A DNA stretch of 64,000 nt from Pseudomonas fluorescens (GCF_002022275.1 NZ_MSDF01000001.1:186001-250000), one strand, 5' to 3'. Shown: positions 30,543-40,923, counted from the first letter of the stretch. A program made the numbers and translations. Notes: generated by a model from the sequence alone, not told the origin.

Positions 30543-31496
30543 TCACACCAGGGCAATTGCGTCGCCATGTACAGGCGCCCGCCCCTTGCGCCCCCACATC
30601 TCTTCGAGGCCATCGATGACAGCCACCGAATGGCCCCGCCGATTGCAGATACCGACCAGGCCGTCGCCGAGCTTGCGAGCCTTTACAGTGCGCATATGCT
30701 TGCGCAGGCCCAGGCGCTCCAGGCCCTCCCCGGGGCCGAACTCATCTTCCTTATCGTTCAAACTGCGCATCGCGGCGTGAAAACTCCTGCCAGCCGTTCC
30801 GTCGTTGTTTTCCATTTGCGCGCGCTTGACGCTGGCGGCGTACAGAAAGTGCGCGTCCTTGAGGAGTTCTCCATCACGGCCGACAAAATTTGAGCCCCAC
30901 GCGGCTTGCCTCAGCTCACGCTCAGTCAGTGACAGCACAAAGTCATCGCGCATGACCACCCGAAAGCAGTCGGCAGTTTTTGTGACCGCCTTGTAGATAT
31001 CCGTAGGGCTTTGCCCAAACCGGTGCATGGCCGCCTTGATGGCGGACACTGTCACGCAGTTTCCGCTCGGCCCCTGGCGAAATCCGCGCCAGATATCATC
31101 CGGCTTGGCTCCGTTGCGCTTCATCGAAAGGCCCGGCATGGAACCGGCAAGCCCTGCTTTCGGGGCGACCGGTTGCAACGTCGGCATGACCTGGCGACCC
31201 GATTCAGACTGCGTGGGTACAGGTGCTGTCTCTCGAATGGGCCGACTTCCCAACAGGCTCGCAAACGTCTCAAACAGGGACGTGAACAATGCTTGCATGC
31301 CGGGAAACATACCGGGCCCAGTCGCCGGCCTGAGCGGGCTTCCTGTCGCGGCGGCAGTTTGAAAGTACTTTTCGACAGTGCGGCCACCTGCAACAGTGCT
31401 TGGTAACGGTGCTGAACTTCGCTCGCGCACATCAGGTACAGAGGCCGCTCGATAAGCGCCCACCGCAGCATTATGATTTGAAGAGTAACAACGCAT
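30543..31496 (-). CDS. single-domain relative of the downstream two-domain protein
   Basis: A 317-residue protein. Residues 1-130 are low complexity, with an amphipathic stretch MQALFTSLFETFASLLG at 67-83. Residues 134-310 are the shared domain: GNCVTVSAIKAAMHRFG (Cys147) and RRGHSVAVIDG (His289, Asp295). The start MRCYSSN follows an excellent AGGGAG. The gap to the downstream relative is 40 bases, so they probably share a transcript. The disordered N-terminus followed by a compact domain resembles secreted effectors, but no secretion genes lie nearby; this is speculation. Confidence 0.7.
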   Translation of the reverse strand: MRCYSSNHNAAVGAYRAASVPDVRERSSAPLPSTVAGGRTVEKYFQTAAATGSPLRPATGPGMFPGMQALFTSLFETFASLLGSRPIRETAPVPTQSESGRQVMPTLQPVAPKAGLAGSMPGLSMKRNGAKPDDIWRGFRQGPSGNCVTVSAIKAAMHRFGQSPTDIYKAVTKTADCFRVVMRDDFVLSLTERELRQAAWGSNFVGRDGELLKDAHFLYAASVKRAQMENNDGTAGRSFHAAMRSLNDKEDEFGPGEGLERLGLRKHMRTVKARKLGDGLVGICNRRGHSVAVIDGLEEMWGRKGRAPVHGDAIALV

Positions 31497-31583
31497 AGCT
31501 TCTCCCTGAACAGACACTTCCCCGACTTGACTAAAGCGGGGAAGCCTCTGCACTACTTAAACAGATTGAAGAGGGTTGTTTTG

Positions 31584-32768
31584 TCAGGCGCCGAAGTTCG
31601 ACCTCTGACTGACGTTCCATCCACGAAACTCAGAGGCGTCGGCAGCAGGCCCTGGGCTGGTTATATCTACTTTCTGATCACCCTCGACTTCATTATTGTC
31701 AATTCCCACTTCATCCTTATTGCCTGCCACTTCAACTTTACTGTCTTCTACTTTTTCTTCACCGCTTTCAACTATATCTTTAGTGCTCTCAACCTCATCT
31801 TGCCCGCCTTCCACTGCAGAACCCGGAACAATTTTTTGCTCGGAACCCGACACCTTTTCAAGCGGGCGATTTGATGTCGCCGCATGCTCAGCTGTTAAAG
31901 TACTTTCAGTTTCGTCAGGTGAAGTCGTGGTCAGTGCAGGGTTCAGTTTCACCCCAGACTCCAAGTGCTGCGTCACTTCCTGGTTTTCTGGTGTCGTGGT
32001 TGTAACTTCAGGATCCAGGATTATCCCGGACTCCAGGTGATGCTTAACGTCCGGCTTCTTGAGTGATGTCGCTTCAGAAGGGGTCTGCGTACCAGGAATG
32101 GTCGCTATAACGTTAACCTTTGGCCTCCTGCCACCGTCCAGCGACGTATCAGGGCAGTAACAGTGGTCAATGTTTACATTCACATGCACGTTGGCCTTTG
32201 CTTCATTCGTCACGCTGACCTCTGGCTTGAGCGCCTGTGGCAACAGCGAGCCCAATTGCGGCCTGAGCGCGCCCCGCGTGGTCACGGGCAGATCGGCGGC
32301 CTTGTCTTCATGGTTATCAGCGGTGTCGGACTTGGCGTCACGCGGCGCATTCGATCCCGGCTGCTGCTTGAGTGCCTCGCGCACCAGTGCAGGTATATCG
32401 CCTGCCTTGGCATCGGAGGTGCCGGTGGCCGCAGGCTTGTTCAGCACTGAGGTAACCGGTGCCGATTGCGGCTTGAGCGCTTCTGGTTTTGCGGCAGGCA
32501 AGTCCGCCTGGTCGGGCAACACGCCGGACTTCGATTGCTTACCGGCAAACATTTCGCGCAGCGCCTTGAACACAAGTTCCAACATATCAAACAACTTGTT
32601 AAGGGTACCGGCGTCAACCGTTACATCACCCTTTGGCGAATTGAAAACAGGCTGCGAAGGCGTATTGGCAAGCAAGGGCACGTTAAGTTTTGCAGGCATT
32701 TGCGAAGTTTGATCAAGGTGACCGTTGTCGACGTTAACGAACGCGGGTTTGTTTATCGATAGAGACAT
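31584..32768 (-). CDS. low-complexity acidic repeat protein, first gene of the Cys/His locus
   Basis: A 394-residue hydrophilic protein of unknown family, starting MSLSINKPAF behind AAGGA. Residues 50-76 hold an amphipathic helix (TLNKLFDMLELVFKAL), similar in pattern to the one in the next gene. Several ALKPQ/ALRPQ units occur between residues 90 and 185, and an imperfect repeat HLESGxxLxPxxTTT occurs twice in the second half. The last 100 residues are rich in Glu, Lys, Val and Thr. There is no Cys/His domain. A+T content is higher than in the core genes. An 87-base gap separates it from the next gene. It may be a partner, adhesin-like or effector-like protein; nothing in it proves a function. 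Confidence 0.65.
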   Translation of the reverse strand: MSLSINKPAFVNVDNGHLDQTSQMPAKLNVPLLANTPSQPVFNSPKGDVTVDAGTLNKLFDMLELVFKALREMFAGKQSKSGVLPDQADLPAAKPEALKPQSAPVTSVLNKPAATGTSDAKAGDIPALVREALKQQPGSNAPRDAKSDTADNHEDKAADLPVTTRGALRPQLGSLLPQALKPEVSVTNEAKANVHVNVNIDHCYCPDTSLDGGRRPKVNVIATIPGTQTPSEATSLKKPDVKHHLESGIILDPEVTTTTPENQEVTQHLESGVKLNPALTTTSPDETESTLTAEHAATSNRPLEKVSGSEQKIVPGSAVEGGQDEVESTKDIVESGEEKVEDSKVEVAGNKDEVGIDNNEVEGDQKVDITSPGPAADASEFRGWNVSQRSNFGA

Positions 32769-33090
32769 CACAGAATTCCTTAGGCAGTAAGACGCGACTC
32801 TATTAACGAGCCGACAAAGAGAGTCTTTGAAAACATGGAAGCAATCAGCGTCGCGTTCCAGTCCCTAGGTTCGTGGAGTTTTAGTCCAGCGAGTTCCAGA
32901 AATCGCGCTTCATATAAGGAAACCAAATTCAATCTTAAGACTTTTCCTGACAGCCACTTGAGTAAAAGTCCATGGCACACGCGCTTCGCAAACGATAAAC
33001 CTGACACACACGCTAATAAACCGCGACACGCGCAACTTACAGACATCATTACGCAACGGCTAAAGTTAACGACTATGCTAGGGCGCCAAT
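32769..33090. other. gene-free gap upstream of the Cys/His locus
   Basis: AT-richer sequence with no ORF that I would call; short frames on both strands lack ribosome-binding sites and family-like sequence. It should hold the promoter of the leftward three-gene locus, but I see no convincing sigma-70 pair. Confidence 0.5.
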
Positions 33091-33111
33091 AAAAAAGGCG
33101 CCGATGGCGCC
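33091..33111 (-). terminator. rho-independent terminator of dusC
   Basis: Leftward reading gives GGCGCC-ATC-GGCGCC followed by TTTTTTATTGG, 45 bases after the dusC stop. Confidence 0.8.
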
Positions 33112-33155
33112 CTCTATGAGTTGAATGAAACTTTTATAAATATAAACCCGATATT

Positions 33156-34121
33156 TTACGCTGCAGCATTCGTCGGGTGAGGCATCCCCAGCAAACGGCT
33201 GACCTGCTGTAGATCGGTTTCCCGACGCATCGCTGTAAACAGCTCAACCGCCTCAGGGTAGTTGCGGGTCAGCATCGCCAGCCACTGCTTCAAGCGCCCT
33301 GGCGCCTGGCGCTCGGTGAGCTGTGCCACCGACTGAATCCAGAACTCCTGAAGCATGGGCTGCATCTGTGCCCACGTCATCGGCACCACCTCTTCACCCG
33401 CCTTTGCCGCAGCAATCTGTCGCGCCAGATCAGGCCGTGCGACCAGGCCGCGACCGAGCATGATGTCTTCTGCGCCACTGATTTCGCGGCAACGTCGCCA
33501 GTCTTCAACGCTCCAGATATCGCCATTGGCGAATACCGGCACGTTGACCACATCCTGCACGCGCGGGATCCACTCCCAGTGCGCCGGCGGCTTGTAGCCA
33601 TCGGTTTTAGTCCGCGCGTGCACCACAATGTGCGCCGCGCCGCCTTCGGCCAGGGCCGTGGCGCACACCAGCGCGCCGTCCGGGCTGTCAAAGCCCAGGC
33701 GCATTTTGGCGGTCACCGGGATATGCGCAGGGACTGCGCGGCGTACATGCTCGACGATCCTGTTGAGCAGCTCCGGCTCTTTGAGCAACACCGCGCCGCC
33801 TCGGGACTTGTTGACGGTCTTGGCCGGGCAACCGAAGTTGAGGTCAATCACCTCTGAACCCAACTCGCAGGCCAGTGCGGCGTTTTCCGCCAGGCACACC
33901 GGGTCCGAACCCAGCAGTTGCACACGCAACGGCACGCCCGCAGCGGTGTGGGCACCGTGCAGCAGTTCCGGGGCGAGCTTGTGGAAATAAGCGGGGGTGA
34001 GCAGCCGGTCGTTGACGCGGATGAATTCGGTCACGCACCAGTCAATACCGCCCACGCGGGTCAACACGTCCCGCAGGATGTTGTCGACCAACCCCTCCAT
34101 GGGCGCCAAAGCAATTTGCAT
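33156..34121 (-). CDS. dusC: tRNA-dihydrouridine synthase C
   Basis: A 321-residue FMN enzyme that reduces uridine in the tRNA D-loop (U16 in DusC). It has the N-terminal [16 protein letters not shown], the catalytic Cys in [17 protein letters not shown] (about residue 98) and the FMN-binding [12 protein letters not shown]. The start [10 protein letters not shown] is the family N-terminus; a GTG three codons upstream is also in frame. DusC is favoured over DusA and DusB by the MEGL and VNKSRGGA segments. Confidence 0.92.
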   Translation of the reverse strand: MQIALAPMEGLVDNILRDVLTRVGGIDWCVTEFIRVNDRLLTPAYFHKLAPELLHGAHTAAGVPLRVQLLGSDPVCLAENAALACELGSEVIDLNFGCPAKTVNKSRGGAVLLKEPELLNRIVEHVRRAVPAHIPVTAKMRLGFDSPDGALVCATALAEGGAAHIVVHARTKTDGYKPPAHWEWIPRVQDVVNVPVFANGDIWSVEDWRRCREISGAEDIMLGRGLVARPDLARQIAAAKAGEEVVPMTWAQMQPMLQEFWIQSVAQLTERQAPGRLKQWLAMLTRNYPEAVELFTAMRRETDLQQVSRLLGMPHPTNAAA

Positions 34122-34176
34122 GGAAAACACTCAACAAAAATCGTGGCGCAGTTTACTGGGTTTCCTGCAGCAACCG

Positions 34177-34611
34177 TTAACCCCCCGTCAGTGCAGGGCC
34201 GTAACCGTCGAGAAACTCGGCAGGCATGCGCTTGGGCTTGCCGCTGGACAGTTCGATGCAGACGAATGTGGTTTGCGCGCGCAGCAAGGTCGCGCCATCG
34301 CGGGGACGAAACAGCTGGAAACGCCGGGTCATTTTCAGGCGCTGGTCCCAATCGACGATCCAGGTGGCCAGTTGCAGTTCATCGCCCTCATAACCGGCAG
34401 CCAGGTAATCGATCTCGTGACGCACCACCGCCATGGCGCGGTCCAGCCGACGGTATTCGGTGAGGTCCAGCCCCAGGCGCTGGGAATGGCGCCAGGCACA
34501 GCGCTCCAGCCAGGCCACGTACACCGCGTTATTGGCGTGCCCCAGGCCGTCGATATCGTCGGCGGCGACCTGCAGGTCGATGATAAACGGCGTTGCCAAA
34601 TCCCAGCCCAT
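34177..34611 (-). CDS. acyl-CoA thioesterase, hotdog fold
   Basis: A 144-residue single hotdog domain of the 4-hydroxybenzoyl-CoA thioesterase/YbgC type. The motif DIDGLGHANNAVYVAWLE (about residues 18-35) carries the catalytic Asp and the family HxNN. The start MGWDLATPF is chosen because the longer frame would overlap the neighbouring hydrolase gene. The alpha/beta hydrolase gene lies 38 bases upstream on the same strand. The acyl substrate is unknown. Confidence 0.87.
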   Translation of the reverse strand: MGWDLATPFIIDLQVAADDIDGLGHANNAVYVAWLERCAWRHSQRLGLDLTEYRRLDRAMAVVRHEIDYLAAGYEGDELQLATWIVDWDQRLKMTRRFQLFRPRDGATLLRAQTTFVCIELSSGKPKRMPAEFLDGYGPALTGG

Positions 34612-34649
34612 GCCTTGCTCCAGTCGATTAATGTCGGCGGGGCAGTGTA

Positions 34650-35486
34650 TCAGGCGGTTTGCCGCTCCTGTAAACGACGGCCGGCGAGCAGGGCCAGCAC
34701 AGCATCGATCACCCGCGGATCGGCCAGCACTTTCTGATGGCCGCCCTGCTCCAGGCGCAGCAGGCGGCTGTCGAACCACGCTTCGTGAATCGCTTGGGCG
34801 GCTTTGACCGGCACGAATGTATCGTCCTCGGCGTGTACGATCAGGCCCGGGATATTCATCTGATAGTGCGCGACATCCAGATGCTTGAGCGGCATGCCAA
34901 AGGTCAATTCAACCTCCTGAATGAACGCCGAGCGCGCACGCGGCGGCAGGCCAACCATGCGCGTAAAACCCCGCAGCACATCCAGAAAGCGTGAGGGCGC
35001 GGCTATGCTCACCAGGGTTTCGGTACGCAGCCCCAATTGCACCGCCAGCATCGCACTGGCGCCACCCATCGAGTGGCCGACCACGGCGTGCAACGGCGGC
35101 AACTCATTGGCGGCCTCAAGCATGGCGCGCGCGAAGAGCAACACATGGGCCTCGCGCCCCGGTGAACGGCCATGCGCCGGGCCATCCAGCGCGATCACTG
35201 AATAACCGGCACCCACCAATGCGCTGATCAAACTGGCGAACTGCGTTGGCCGCCCTTCCCAGCCGTGCATCAGCAACACTGCAGGCCCCTGGCCCCAGCG
35301 CAAGGCCGACAGACCGAAGCGCAGGGTAATGCGCTCGGATTGGGCCAGCAAAGGCAGTTCCCAATCGCGTGGCGGCAGGTTGCGCGGCGTCATGAAGGTA
35401 CGACGCAACTTGCTCGCCACCGTGTGCGGCGCGAGACGGCCGACGGTGTTATTGAAGCCACGAACCCAGGTTAATGCGCCCATCAT
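34650..35486 (-). CDS. alpha/beta hydrolase
   Basis: A 278-residue hydrolase with the oxyanion segment LMHGWEGR (about residue 72), the nucleophile elbow GHSMGG (about residue 137), an acid-bearing HAEDDTFVP and a catalytic His in EQGGHQKVL. The catalytic triad appears complete. It sits between a TetR regulator and a thioesterase on one strand. A strong AAGGAG precedes tandem ATG codons. Substrate unknown; esterase or thioesterase is likely. Confidence 0.87.
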   Translation of the reverse strand: MMGALTWVRGFNNTVGRLAPHTVASKLRRTFMTPRNLPPRDWELPLLAQSERITLRFGLSALRWGQGPAVLLMHGWEGRPTQFASLISALVGAGYSVIALDGPAHGRSPGREAHVLLFARAMLEAANELPPLHAVVGHSMGGASAMLAVQLGLRTETLVSIAAPSRFLDVLRGFTRMVGLPPRARSAFIQEVELTFGMPLKHLDVAHYQMNIPGLIVHAEDDTFVPVKAAQAIHEAWFDSRLLRLEQGGHQKVLADPRVIDAVLALLAGRRLQERQTA

Positions 35487-35497
35487 GCGGCTCCTTT

Positions 35498-36037
35498 TCA
35501 GCGCACTGCCGACTTGGCGGCGCGTAACACGCGGTCAGACAACTCGCCCGGGCCCAGCGCGCGGGCCAGGGCCAGGCCGCCGATCATCAACGCCATGTCT
35601 GCCAGGGCCTTGTCGGTGTCTTCCGGGCTCGCCGCCAGTTGCGCGGCCATGAGTTCGACGTGTTCGTTCAACGCGTCGCGAAACACGTCCGGCAGGCGGC
35701 TCATCTCACCGACAGTCGCCGGGATCGGGCAGGCCTGTGCGGTGGAGTCGCGGTGTTTGCGTGACAGGTAAAACGCCGCCACCAGCCCCCTGCGCTCTTC
35801 ACCGGTGAGTTGCGCGTCCATGTCGTCAATCGACGCGCGACGCCGGGCCAGTAACTGAGTGAAGGCCTCCAGCATCAGCGCGTCCTTGCTTTCAAAGTGC
35901 GCGTAAAAGCCACCGACGGTCAGCCCCGCGGCGCCCATGACTTCACCGACGCTGGGCTCGGCCGGGCCGCGCTGGACCAACGCCGCACTGGCAGCCTGCA
36001 GAATGCGTTCGCGGGTTTGCGCTTTTTTATCGCTCAT
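35498..36037 (-). CDS. TetR-family repressor
   Basis: A 179-residue regulator with the helix-turn-helix near residues 27-50 (PSVGEVMGAAGLTVGGFYAHF) and a C-terminal ligand domain. The start ATG follows GGAGG. It is the first gene of a TetR-hydrolase-thioesterase run with short gaps, so it probably controls the two enzymes and itself through the palindrome just upstream. Confidence 0.88.
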   Translation of the reverse strand: MSDKKAQTRERILQAASAALVQRGPAEPSVGEVMGAAGLTVGGFYAHFESKDALMLEAFTQLLARRRASIDDMDAQLTGEERRGLVAAFYLSRKHRDSTAQACPIPATVGEMSRLPDVFRDALNEHVELMAAQLAASPEDTDKALADMALMIGGLALARALGPGELSDRVLRAAKSAVR

Positions 36038-36062
36038 CACAGCCTCCGGTTCTCATGGGTTG

Positions 36063-36085
36063 AATATTATTACCATAATAATATT
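36063..36085. promoter_or_regulatory. palindromic operator-like site upstream of the TetR gene
   Basis: A perfect palindrome with 10-base arms (AATATTATTA and TAATAATATT) around CCA, 25 bases upstream of the TetR start. Size and position fit a TetR-family autoregulatory operator; its A+T richness also suits a promoter -10 region. Confidence 0.65.
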
Positions 36086-36218
36086 TAGCAAGCGACAGGC
36101 ATGACCGCTGGTCAGAGCAAAAACAGCAAATGAGGAGAGGATTGGCCAAACGCCAGACAAACAAAAGGGCCATTCAATAATTGAATGACCCTTAAAAATC
36201 CCGCAGAGCGGGTAATCG

Positions 36219-36294
36219 TGGCGTCCCCTAGGGGACTCGAACCCCTGTTACCGCCGTGAAAGGGCGGTGTCCTAGGCCACTAGACGAAGGGGAC
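36219..36294 (-). tRNA. tRNA-Glu(TTC), distal copy
   Basis: A 76-base tRNA starting GTCCCCTT, with anticodon loop CTTTCAC on a CCGCC/GGCGG stem (TTC) and encoded CCA. Identical to the copy at 36500. Part of a duplicated Ala-Glu unit downstream of gltX. Confidence 0.95.
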
Positions 36295-36373
36295 ACAAAC
36301 CTTCTGTACAACAGATCAGCGCTGAGAACTGATCGATTCAAGGACGGTGTGGCCAGACCTTGAACCTGTAAAT

Positions 36374-36449
<76 letters not shown>

Positions 36450-36499
36450 GGATTTTTCGTCTCGCGACGCAGCAGACCTTTCGAGCTGCTTGTTGAAAC

Positions 36500-36575
36500 T
36501 GGCGTCCCCTAGGGGACTCGAACCCCTGTTACCGCCGTGAAAGGGCGGTGTCCTAGGCCACTAGACGAAGGGGAC
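36500..36575 (-). tRNA. tRNA-Glu(TTC), proximal copy
   Basis: Same sequence as the tRNA-Glu at 36219, with TTC anticodon and encoded CCA. The spacer to the neighbouring tRNA-Ala is also almost the same as in the other unit. Confidence 0.95.
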
Positions 36576-36653
36576 AAAACCTTCTGTACAACAGATCAGA
36601 GCTGAGTTCTGATCAATTCAAGGACGGTGTGGCCAGACCTTGAACCTGTAAAT

Positions 36654-36729
<76 letters not shown>

Positions 36730-36876
36730 TCATCGGTGAGGACGGGGCGAATCTTAATGGCGGTTTGGAAGTGTGTCAAATTTATTTTCAACAATTTCCA
36801 AAGTTTTTTGCCGGGATAACAATCACTTACCAGCGAAACCCCGGAAAACCGGGGTTTCGCCGTTTCAACGGCTTGC

Positions 36877-38358
36877 TCAGGCAATCGCGCCCAGCAGCTT
36901 TTCCCACTCTTTGTTTTCTTTCTTCGACACACCCCCAAGCAAATCAAGGGCTTGGCGCAGACGGAAACGCGTGAGGTCCGGGCCGAGAATTTCCATCGCA
37001 TCGAGCACCGACACCGAACTGGCCTGGCCGGTGATCGCGGCAAACATCAGCGGCATGGCATCGCGCAATTTCAATTCCAGCGACTCAACCACCGCCTGAA
37101 TCGTCGCAGTAATCGCGTCCTTCTCCCACTGACGCAGGCTTTCGAGCTTCCACAGGATCAACTGCATCAACTGGCGAACCTGATCGCCCGAGAGCTTCTT
37201 GGACTCAAACAGCTTGGCATCCGGGTTCACGCCACCGGCAAAGAAGAAGCTGGCCAACGGCGCAACCTGGCTGAACGTCTCCACCCTGCCCTGCACCAGC
37301 GGCGCGATTTTCATCATGTATTCAGGGTTCAGCGCCCACTGCTGCACGCGGCTGGCGAACTCTTCCACCGGCAAGTCACGCAGCCACTGGCCGTTGAGCC
37401 ACGACAGTTTCTCGATGTCGAAGATCGGCCCGCCCAGCGAAACGCGCGACAAGTCGAAGTTGTCGACCATTTCCTGCAGCGAGAACTTCTCGCGCTCGTC
37501 CGGCATCGACCAGCCCATGCGGCCCAGGTAGTTGAGCATCGCCTCAGGCATGAAGCCCATGCGCTCGTAGAAGGTCACCGACGTCGGGTTCTTGCGCTTG
37601 GACAGTTTGCTCTTGTCCGGGTTACGCAGCAGCGGCATATAGCACAGCTGCGGCTGTTCCCAGCCGAAGTATTCGTACAGCAGGATCAGTTTCGGCGCCG
37701 ACGGCAGCCATTCTTCGCCGCGCAACACATGGGTGATGCCCATCAGATGGTCGTCGACCACGTTGGCCAGGAAGTACGTCGGCAAGCCGTCGGTCTTCAT
37801 CAGCACCTGCATGTCCATGCGGTCCCACGGAATCTCGACGTCGCCGCGCAGCATGTCCGGCACCACGCACACGCCTTCACTCGGCACTTTCATGCGGATC
37901 ACATGCGGTTCGCCGGCCGCCAGGCGCTGAGCCACTTCTTCTTTCGACAGCAGCAGTGCGCGGCCGTCGTAGCGTGGGGTTTCGCCACGAGCCTGTTGCT
38001 CGGCGCGCATCTGGTCGAGTTCTTCCGCGGTGCAGAAGCACGGGAACGCATGGCCCATGTCCACCAGTTGCTGGGTGTACTGCTTGTAGATGTTGCTGCG
38101 CTCGCTCTGGCGATAAGGGCCGTGCGGGCCACCCACGTCCGGGCCTTCAGCCCAGGTGATGCCCAACCAGCGCAAGGCGTCGAAAATCTGCTGTTCCGAC
38201 TCACGGGTGGAGCGCACCTGGTCGGTGTCTTCGATCCGCAGGATGAATTCACCGCCGTGCTGCTTGGCAAAGCAGTAGTTGAACAAGGCGATGTAGGCAG
38301 TGCCGACGTGGGGATCCCCAGTAGGCGATGGCGCAATGCGCGTGCGGACGGTGGTCAT
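36877..38358 (-). CDS. gltX: glutamyl-tRNA synthetase
   Basis: A 493-residue class I synthetase. The HIGH-type motif is in [13 protein letters not shown] (residues 8-20) and the KMSKS-type motif in [10 protein letters not shown] near residue 250; a C-terminal helical anticodon-binding domain follows. It is transcribed leftward ahead of four tRNA genes, two of them its own substrate tRNA-Glu. A strong hairpin (GCGAAACCCCGG, AAAA, inverse) lies at 36833-36860 after its stop, without a T run. Confidence 0.96.
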   Translation of the reverse strand: MTTVRTRIAPSPTGDPHVGTAYIALFNYCFAKQHGGEFILRIEDTDQVRSTRESEQQIFDALRWLGITWAEGPDVGGPHGPYRQSERSNIYKQYTQQLVDMGHAFPCFCTAEELDQMRAEQQARGETPRYDGRALLLSKEEVAQRLAAGEPHVIRMKVPSEGVCVVPDMLRGDVEIPWDRMDMQVLMKTDGLPTYFLANVVDDHLMGITHVLRGEEWLPSAPKLILLYEYFGWEQPQLCYMPLLRNPDKSKLSKRKNPTSVTFYERMGFMPEAMLNYLGRMGWSMPDEREKFSLQEMVDNFDLSRVSLGGPIFDIEKLSWLNGQWLRDLPVEEFASRVQQWALNPEYMMKIAPLVQGRVETFSQVAPLASFFFAGGVNPDAKLFESKKLSGDQVRQLMQLILWKLESLRQWEKDAITATIQAVVESLELKLRDAMPLMFAAITGQASSVSVLDAMEILGPDLTRFRLRQALDLLGGVSKKENKEWEKLLGAIA

Positions 38359-38470
38359 GGCAGGTCTCGAATGGGCGATAGAGCTGAAAATTGAAACAAG
38401 GGGCGAATGGTAACAGCCACAGGTGGTTGGGCTCCAGCTTGGGTGATTCAGGGGGACCGAGGCGCTGCCA

Positions 38471-38540
38471 TCGCAGGCAAGCCAGCTCCCACATTTTGAC
38501 TGCGTTCACAGTTCAAGGTGGGAGCTGGCTTGCCTGCGAT
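38471..38540. repeat. REP inverted pair, head-to-head orientation
   Basis: ATCGCAGGCAAGCCAGCTCC and its inverse around a 30-base spacer, between uvrB and gltX. Confidence 0.9.
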
Positions 38541-38563
38541 GAGGCCAGTCCAATCACTACAGA

Positions 38564-40579
38564 TCAAACAGCCAAAAGACGCTCGCGCAACTTGCCAATC
38601 TCATCACGCGTCTGCGCCGCCGCTTCAAACTCCAGATCCCGCGCCAGCTGGTACATCTTCTCTTCCAGTTGGCGAATGCGCTTGGTGATCTCACTCGGCG
38701 AGCGCAATTCGTTCTCGTACTTGGCGCTTTCCTCGGCCGCCTTCGCCATGCCCTTGCGCTTCTTGCTCCGCGAGCCGGGCACAGTGGCGCCTTCCATGAT
38801 GTCGGCAACGTCCTTGAACACGCCTTTGGGCGTAATACCGTTGGCCAGGTTGAAGGCAATCTGTTTGTCGCGACGACGCTCGGTCTCGCCGATCGCCCGC
38901 TCCATGGAGCCGGTGATGCGGTCCGCATAGAGAATCGCGCGGCCATTGAGGTTACGTGCAGCCCGGCCGATGGTCTGAATCAACGAGCGCTCGGAGCGCA
39001 AAAAGCCCTCCTTGTCAGCATCCAGAATCGCCACCAGCGACACTTCCGGCATGTCCAAACCTTCACGCAGCAGGTTAATCCCCACCAGCACATCAAAGGT
39101 GCCCAGACGCAGGTCGCGGATAATTTCCACGCGCTCTACGGTGTCGATGTCCGAGTGCAGGTAACGCACACGCACGCCGTGGTCCGCCAGGTAATCGGTC
39201 AAGTCTTCGGACATGCGTTTGGTCAGCGTGGTCACCAGCACGCGCTCTTCCAGGGCCACGCGTTTGTTGATTTCCGAGAGCAAATCATCGACCTGGGTCA
39301 GCGCCGGGCGAATTTCGATCTGCGGGTCCACCAGGCCGGTCGGGCGCACCACTTGCTCAACCACGCGACCTGCATGCTCAGCTTCATAGTTACCCGGCGT
39401 GGCCGAGACAAAAATAGTCTGCGGGCTGATCCCCTCGAACTCGTCAAAACGCATCGGCCGGTTATCCAGCGCCGACGGCAGGCGGAAACCGTATTCCACC
39501 AGGGTCTCTTTACGCGAACGGTCACCTTTGTACATCGCACCGACCTGCGGCACGCTGACGTGGGACTCGTCGATCACCAGCAAGGCATCGTCCGGCAAGT
39601 AATCAAACAGCGTAGGCGGCGCCTGCCCGGACTCACGGCCCGACAGGTAGCGCGAGTAGTTTTCGATGCCGTTGCAGTAACCCAGCTCCAGAATCATCTC
39701 CAGGTCGAAGCGCGTGCGCTGCTCCAGGCGCTGGGCTTCGACCAATTTATTGTTGGAGCGCAGGTATTCCAGGCGCTCCACCAATTCGCCCTTGATGCCC
39801 TCGATGGCACCCATCAGGGTTTCGCGCGGGGTTACGTAGTGGCTTTTCGGATAGAAGGTGAACCGTGGCAGCTTGCGGATCACCTCACCGGTCAACGGGT
39901 CGAAGGCCGACAGGCTCTCGACTTCATCGTCGAACAGCTCGATGCGGATGGCCTCCAGGTCGGATTCGGCCGGGTAGATGTCGATCACGTCGCCGCGCAC
40001 GCGGAAGGTGGCGCGGGCAAAATCCATGTCGTTACGGGTGTATTGCAGGCTCGTCAGGCGGCGCAGCAGTTCGCGCTGGTCGAGTTTGTCGCCGCGGTCA
40101 ACGTGCAGCACCATCTTCAAATAGGCTTCCGGGCTGCCCAGGCCGTAGATGCACGACACGGTGGTGACGATGATCGCATCCTTGCGCTCCAGCAACGCCT
40201 TGGTCGCCGACAAGCGCATCTGCTCGATGTGGTCGTTGATCGACGCATCCTTCTCGATAAAGGTATCGGAGGACGGCACATAGGCCTCGGGCTGGTAGTA
40301 GTCGTAGTAGGAAACGAAGTACTCCACCGCGTTGTTCGGGAAAAACGCCTTGAACTCGCCATAGAGTTGCGCGGCCAGGGTCTTGTTCGGCGCCAGCACC
40401 AGGGTCGGGCGGTTGGTCTGCGCAATTACGTTGGCGATGCTGAAGGTCTTGCCTGAACCGGTCACCCCAAGCAGCGTCTGGTGCGCGAGGCCGGCATCGA
40501 TGCCTTCGACCAGCAAGCGAATGGCTTCGGGTTGATCGCCGGCGGGTTCAAAGCGGGTGACGAGCTGGAAATCCGACAT
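38564..40579 (-). CDS. uvrB: excinuclease ABC subunit B
   Basis: A 671-residue helicase-like subunit of nucleotide excision repair. Walker A is [13 protein letters not shown] (about residues 39-51); the beta-hairpin [12 protein letters not shown] follows (about 92-103); helicase motifs DESHVSVPQ and QTIGRAARN are intact; the C-terminal UVR motif that binds UvrC is at about 625-665. No LexA box is evident upstream. Confidence 0.97.
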   Translation of the reverse strand: MSDFQLVTRFEPAGDQPEAIRLLVEGIDAGLAHQTLLGVTGSGKTFSIANVIAQTNRPTLVLAPNKTLAAQLYGEFKAFFPNNAVEYFVSYYDYYQPEAYVPSSDTFIEKDASINDHIEQMRLSATKALLERKDAIIVTTVSCIYGLGSPEAYLKMVLHVDRGDKLDQRELLRRLTSLQYTRNDMDFARATFRVRGDVIDIYPAESDLEAIRIELFDDEVESLSAFDPLTGEVIRKLPRFTFYPKSHYVTPRETLMGAIEGIKGELVERLEYLRSNNKLVEAQRLEQRTRFDLEMILELGYCNGIENYSRYLSGRESGQAPPTLFDYLPDDALLVIDESHVSVPQVGAMYKGDRSRKETLVEYGFRLPSALDNRPMRFDEFEGISPQTIFVSATPGNYEAEHAGRVVEQVVRPTGLVDPQIEIRPALTQVDDLLSEINKRVALEERVLVTTLTKRMSEDLTDYLADHGVRVRYLHSDIDTVERVEIIRDLRLGTFDVLVGINLLREGLDMPEVSLVAILDADKEGFLRSERSLIQTIGRAARNLNGRAILYADRITGSMERAIGETERRRDKQIAFNLANGITPKGVFKDVADIMEGATVPGSRSKKRKGMAKAAEESAKYENELRSPSEITKRIRQLEEKMYQLARDLEFEAAAQTRDEIGKLRERLLAV

Positions 40580-40923
40580 TACGTACCTCTTTCAAGTCAC
40601 CCCGGATTGAACCGCACCAGGACGAAAAAAGCTCAGCGACCCGCGATTTGTCATCGCAGGTTGCAGGAAAAAACCATGATAGCTGTAGAAGTGGTGCCGA
40701 ATGTGGCGGGTTTCAAGGCCATCGTCCTACCTGCCGTCCGCGATCAATGTTGCAATAAGACTAACGGTCGGCAAATAAACCGAAAAACTTGGCCGAAAAG
40801 CCGTTTCGGTTGTCGCCTCAAGCGTTGATGGCCTCTATACTAGCTCCCCGTTTGTGCACCGCTCTAGTGCATTCGGCTGGAGCGCGACACGTCCCTCCAC
40901 TCCCCCCATAGAGCTGCCGCAAA
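40580..40923. other. divergent intergenic region between uvrB and the aminotransferase gene
   Basis: About 340 bases with no supportable gene. A TATACT box at 40836-40841 is a candidate -10 for the rightward gene, but no good -35 at 16-18 bases is seen. No LexA-type inverted repeat is visible before uvrB. Confidence 0.5.

Noticed and set aside
32830..32870. GGAACG-N15-CCAT on the minus strand upstream of the Cys/His locus, considered as a type III (hrp) box
   Set aside because: It deviates from GGAACC-N15/16-CCAC at both ends and no secretion gene is visible, so the match is too weak.
36952..38394. 480-codon + frame opposite gltX
   Set aside because: Antisense shadow of a complete synthetase gene with intact motifs.
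38669..40456. 595-codon + frame opposite uvrB
   Set aside because: Antisense shadow; uvrB motifs are intact and uninterrupted.
40580..40760. LexA box before uvrB
   Set aside because: No CTGT-N8-ACAG type inverted repeat was found upstream of the uvrB start.
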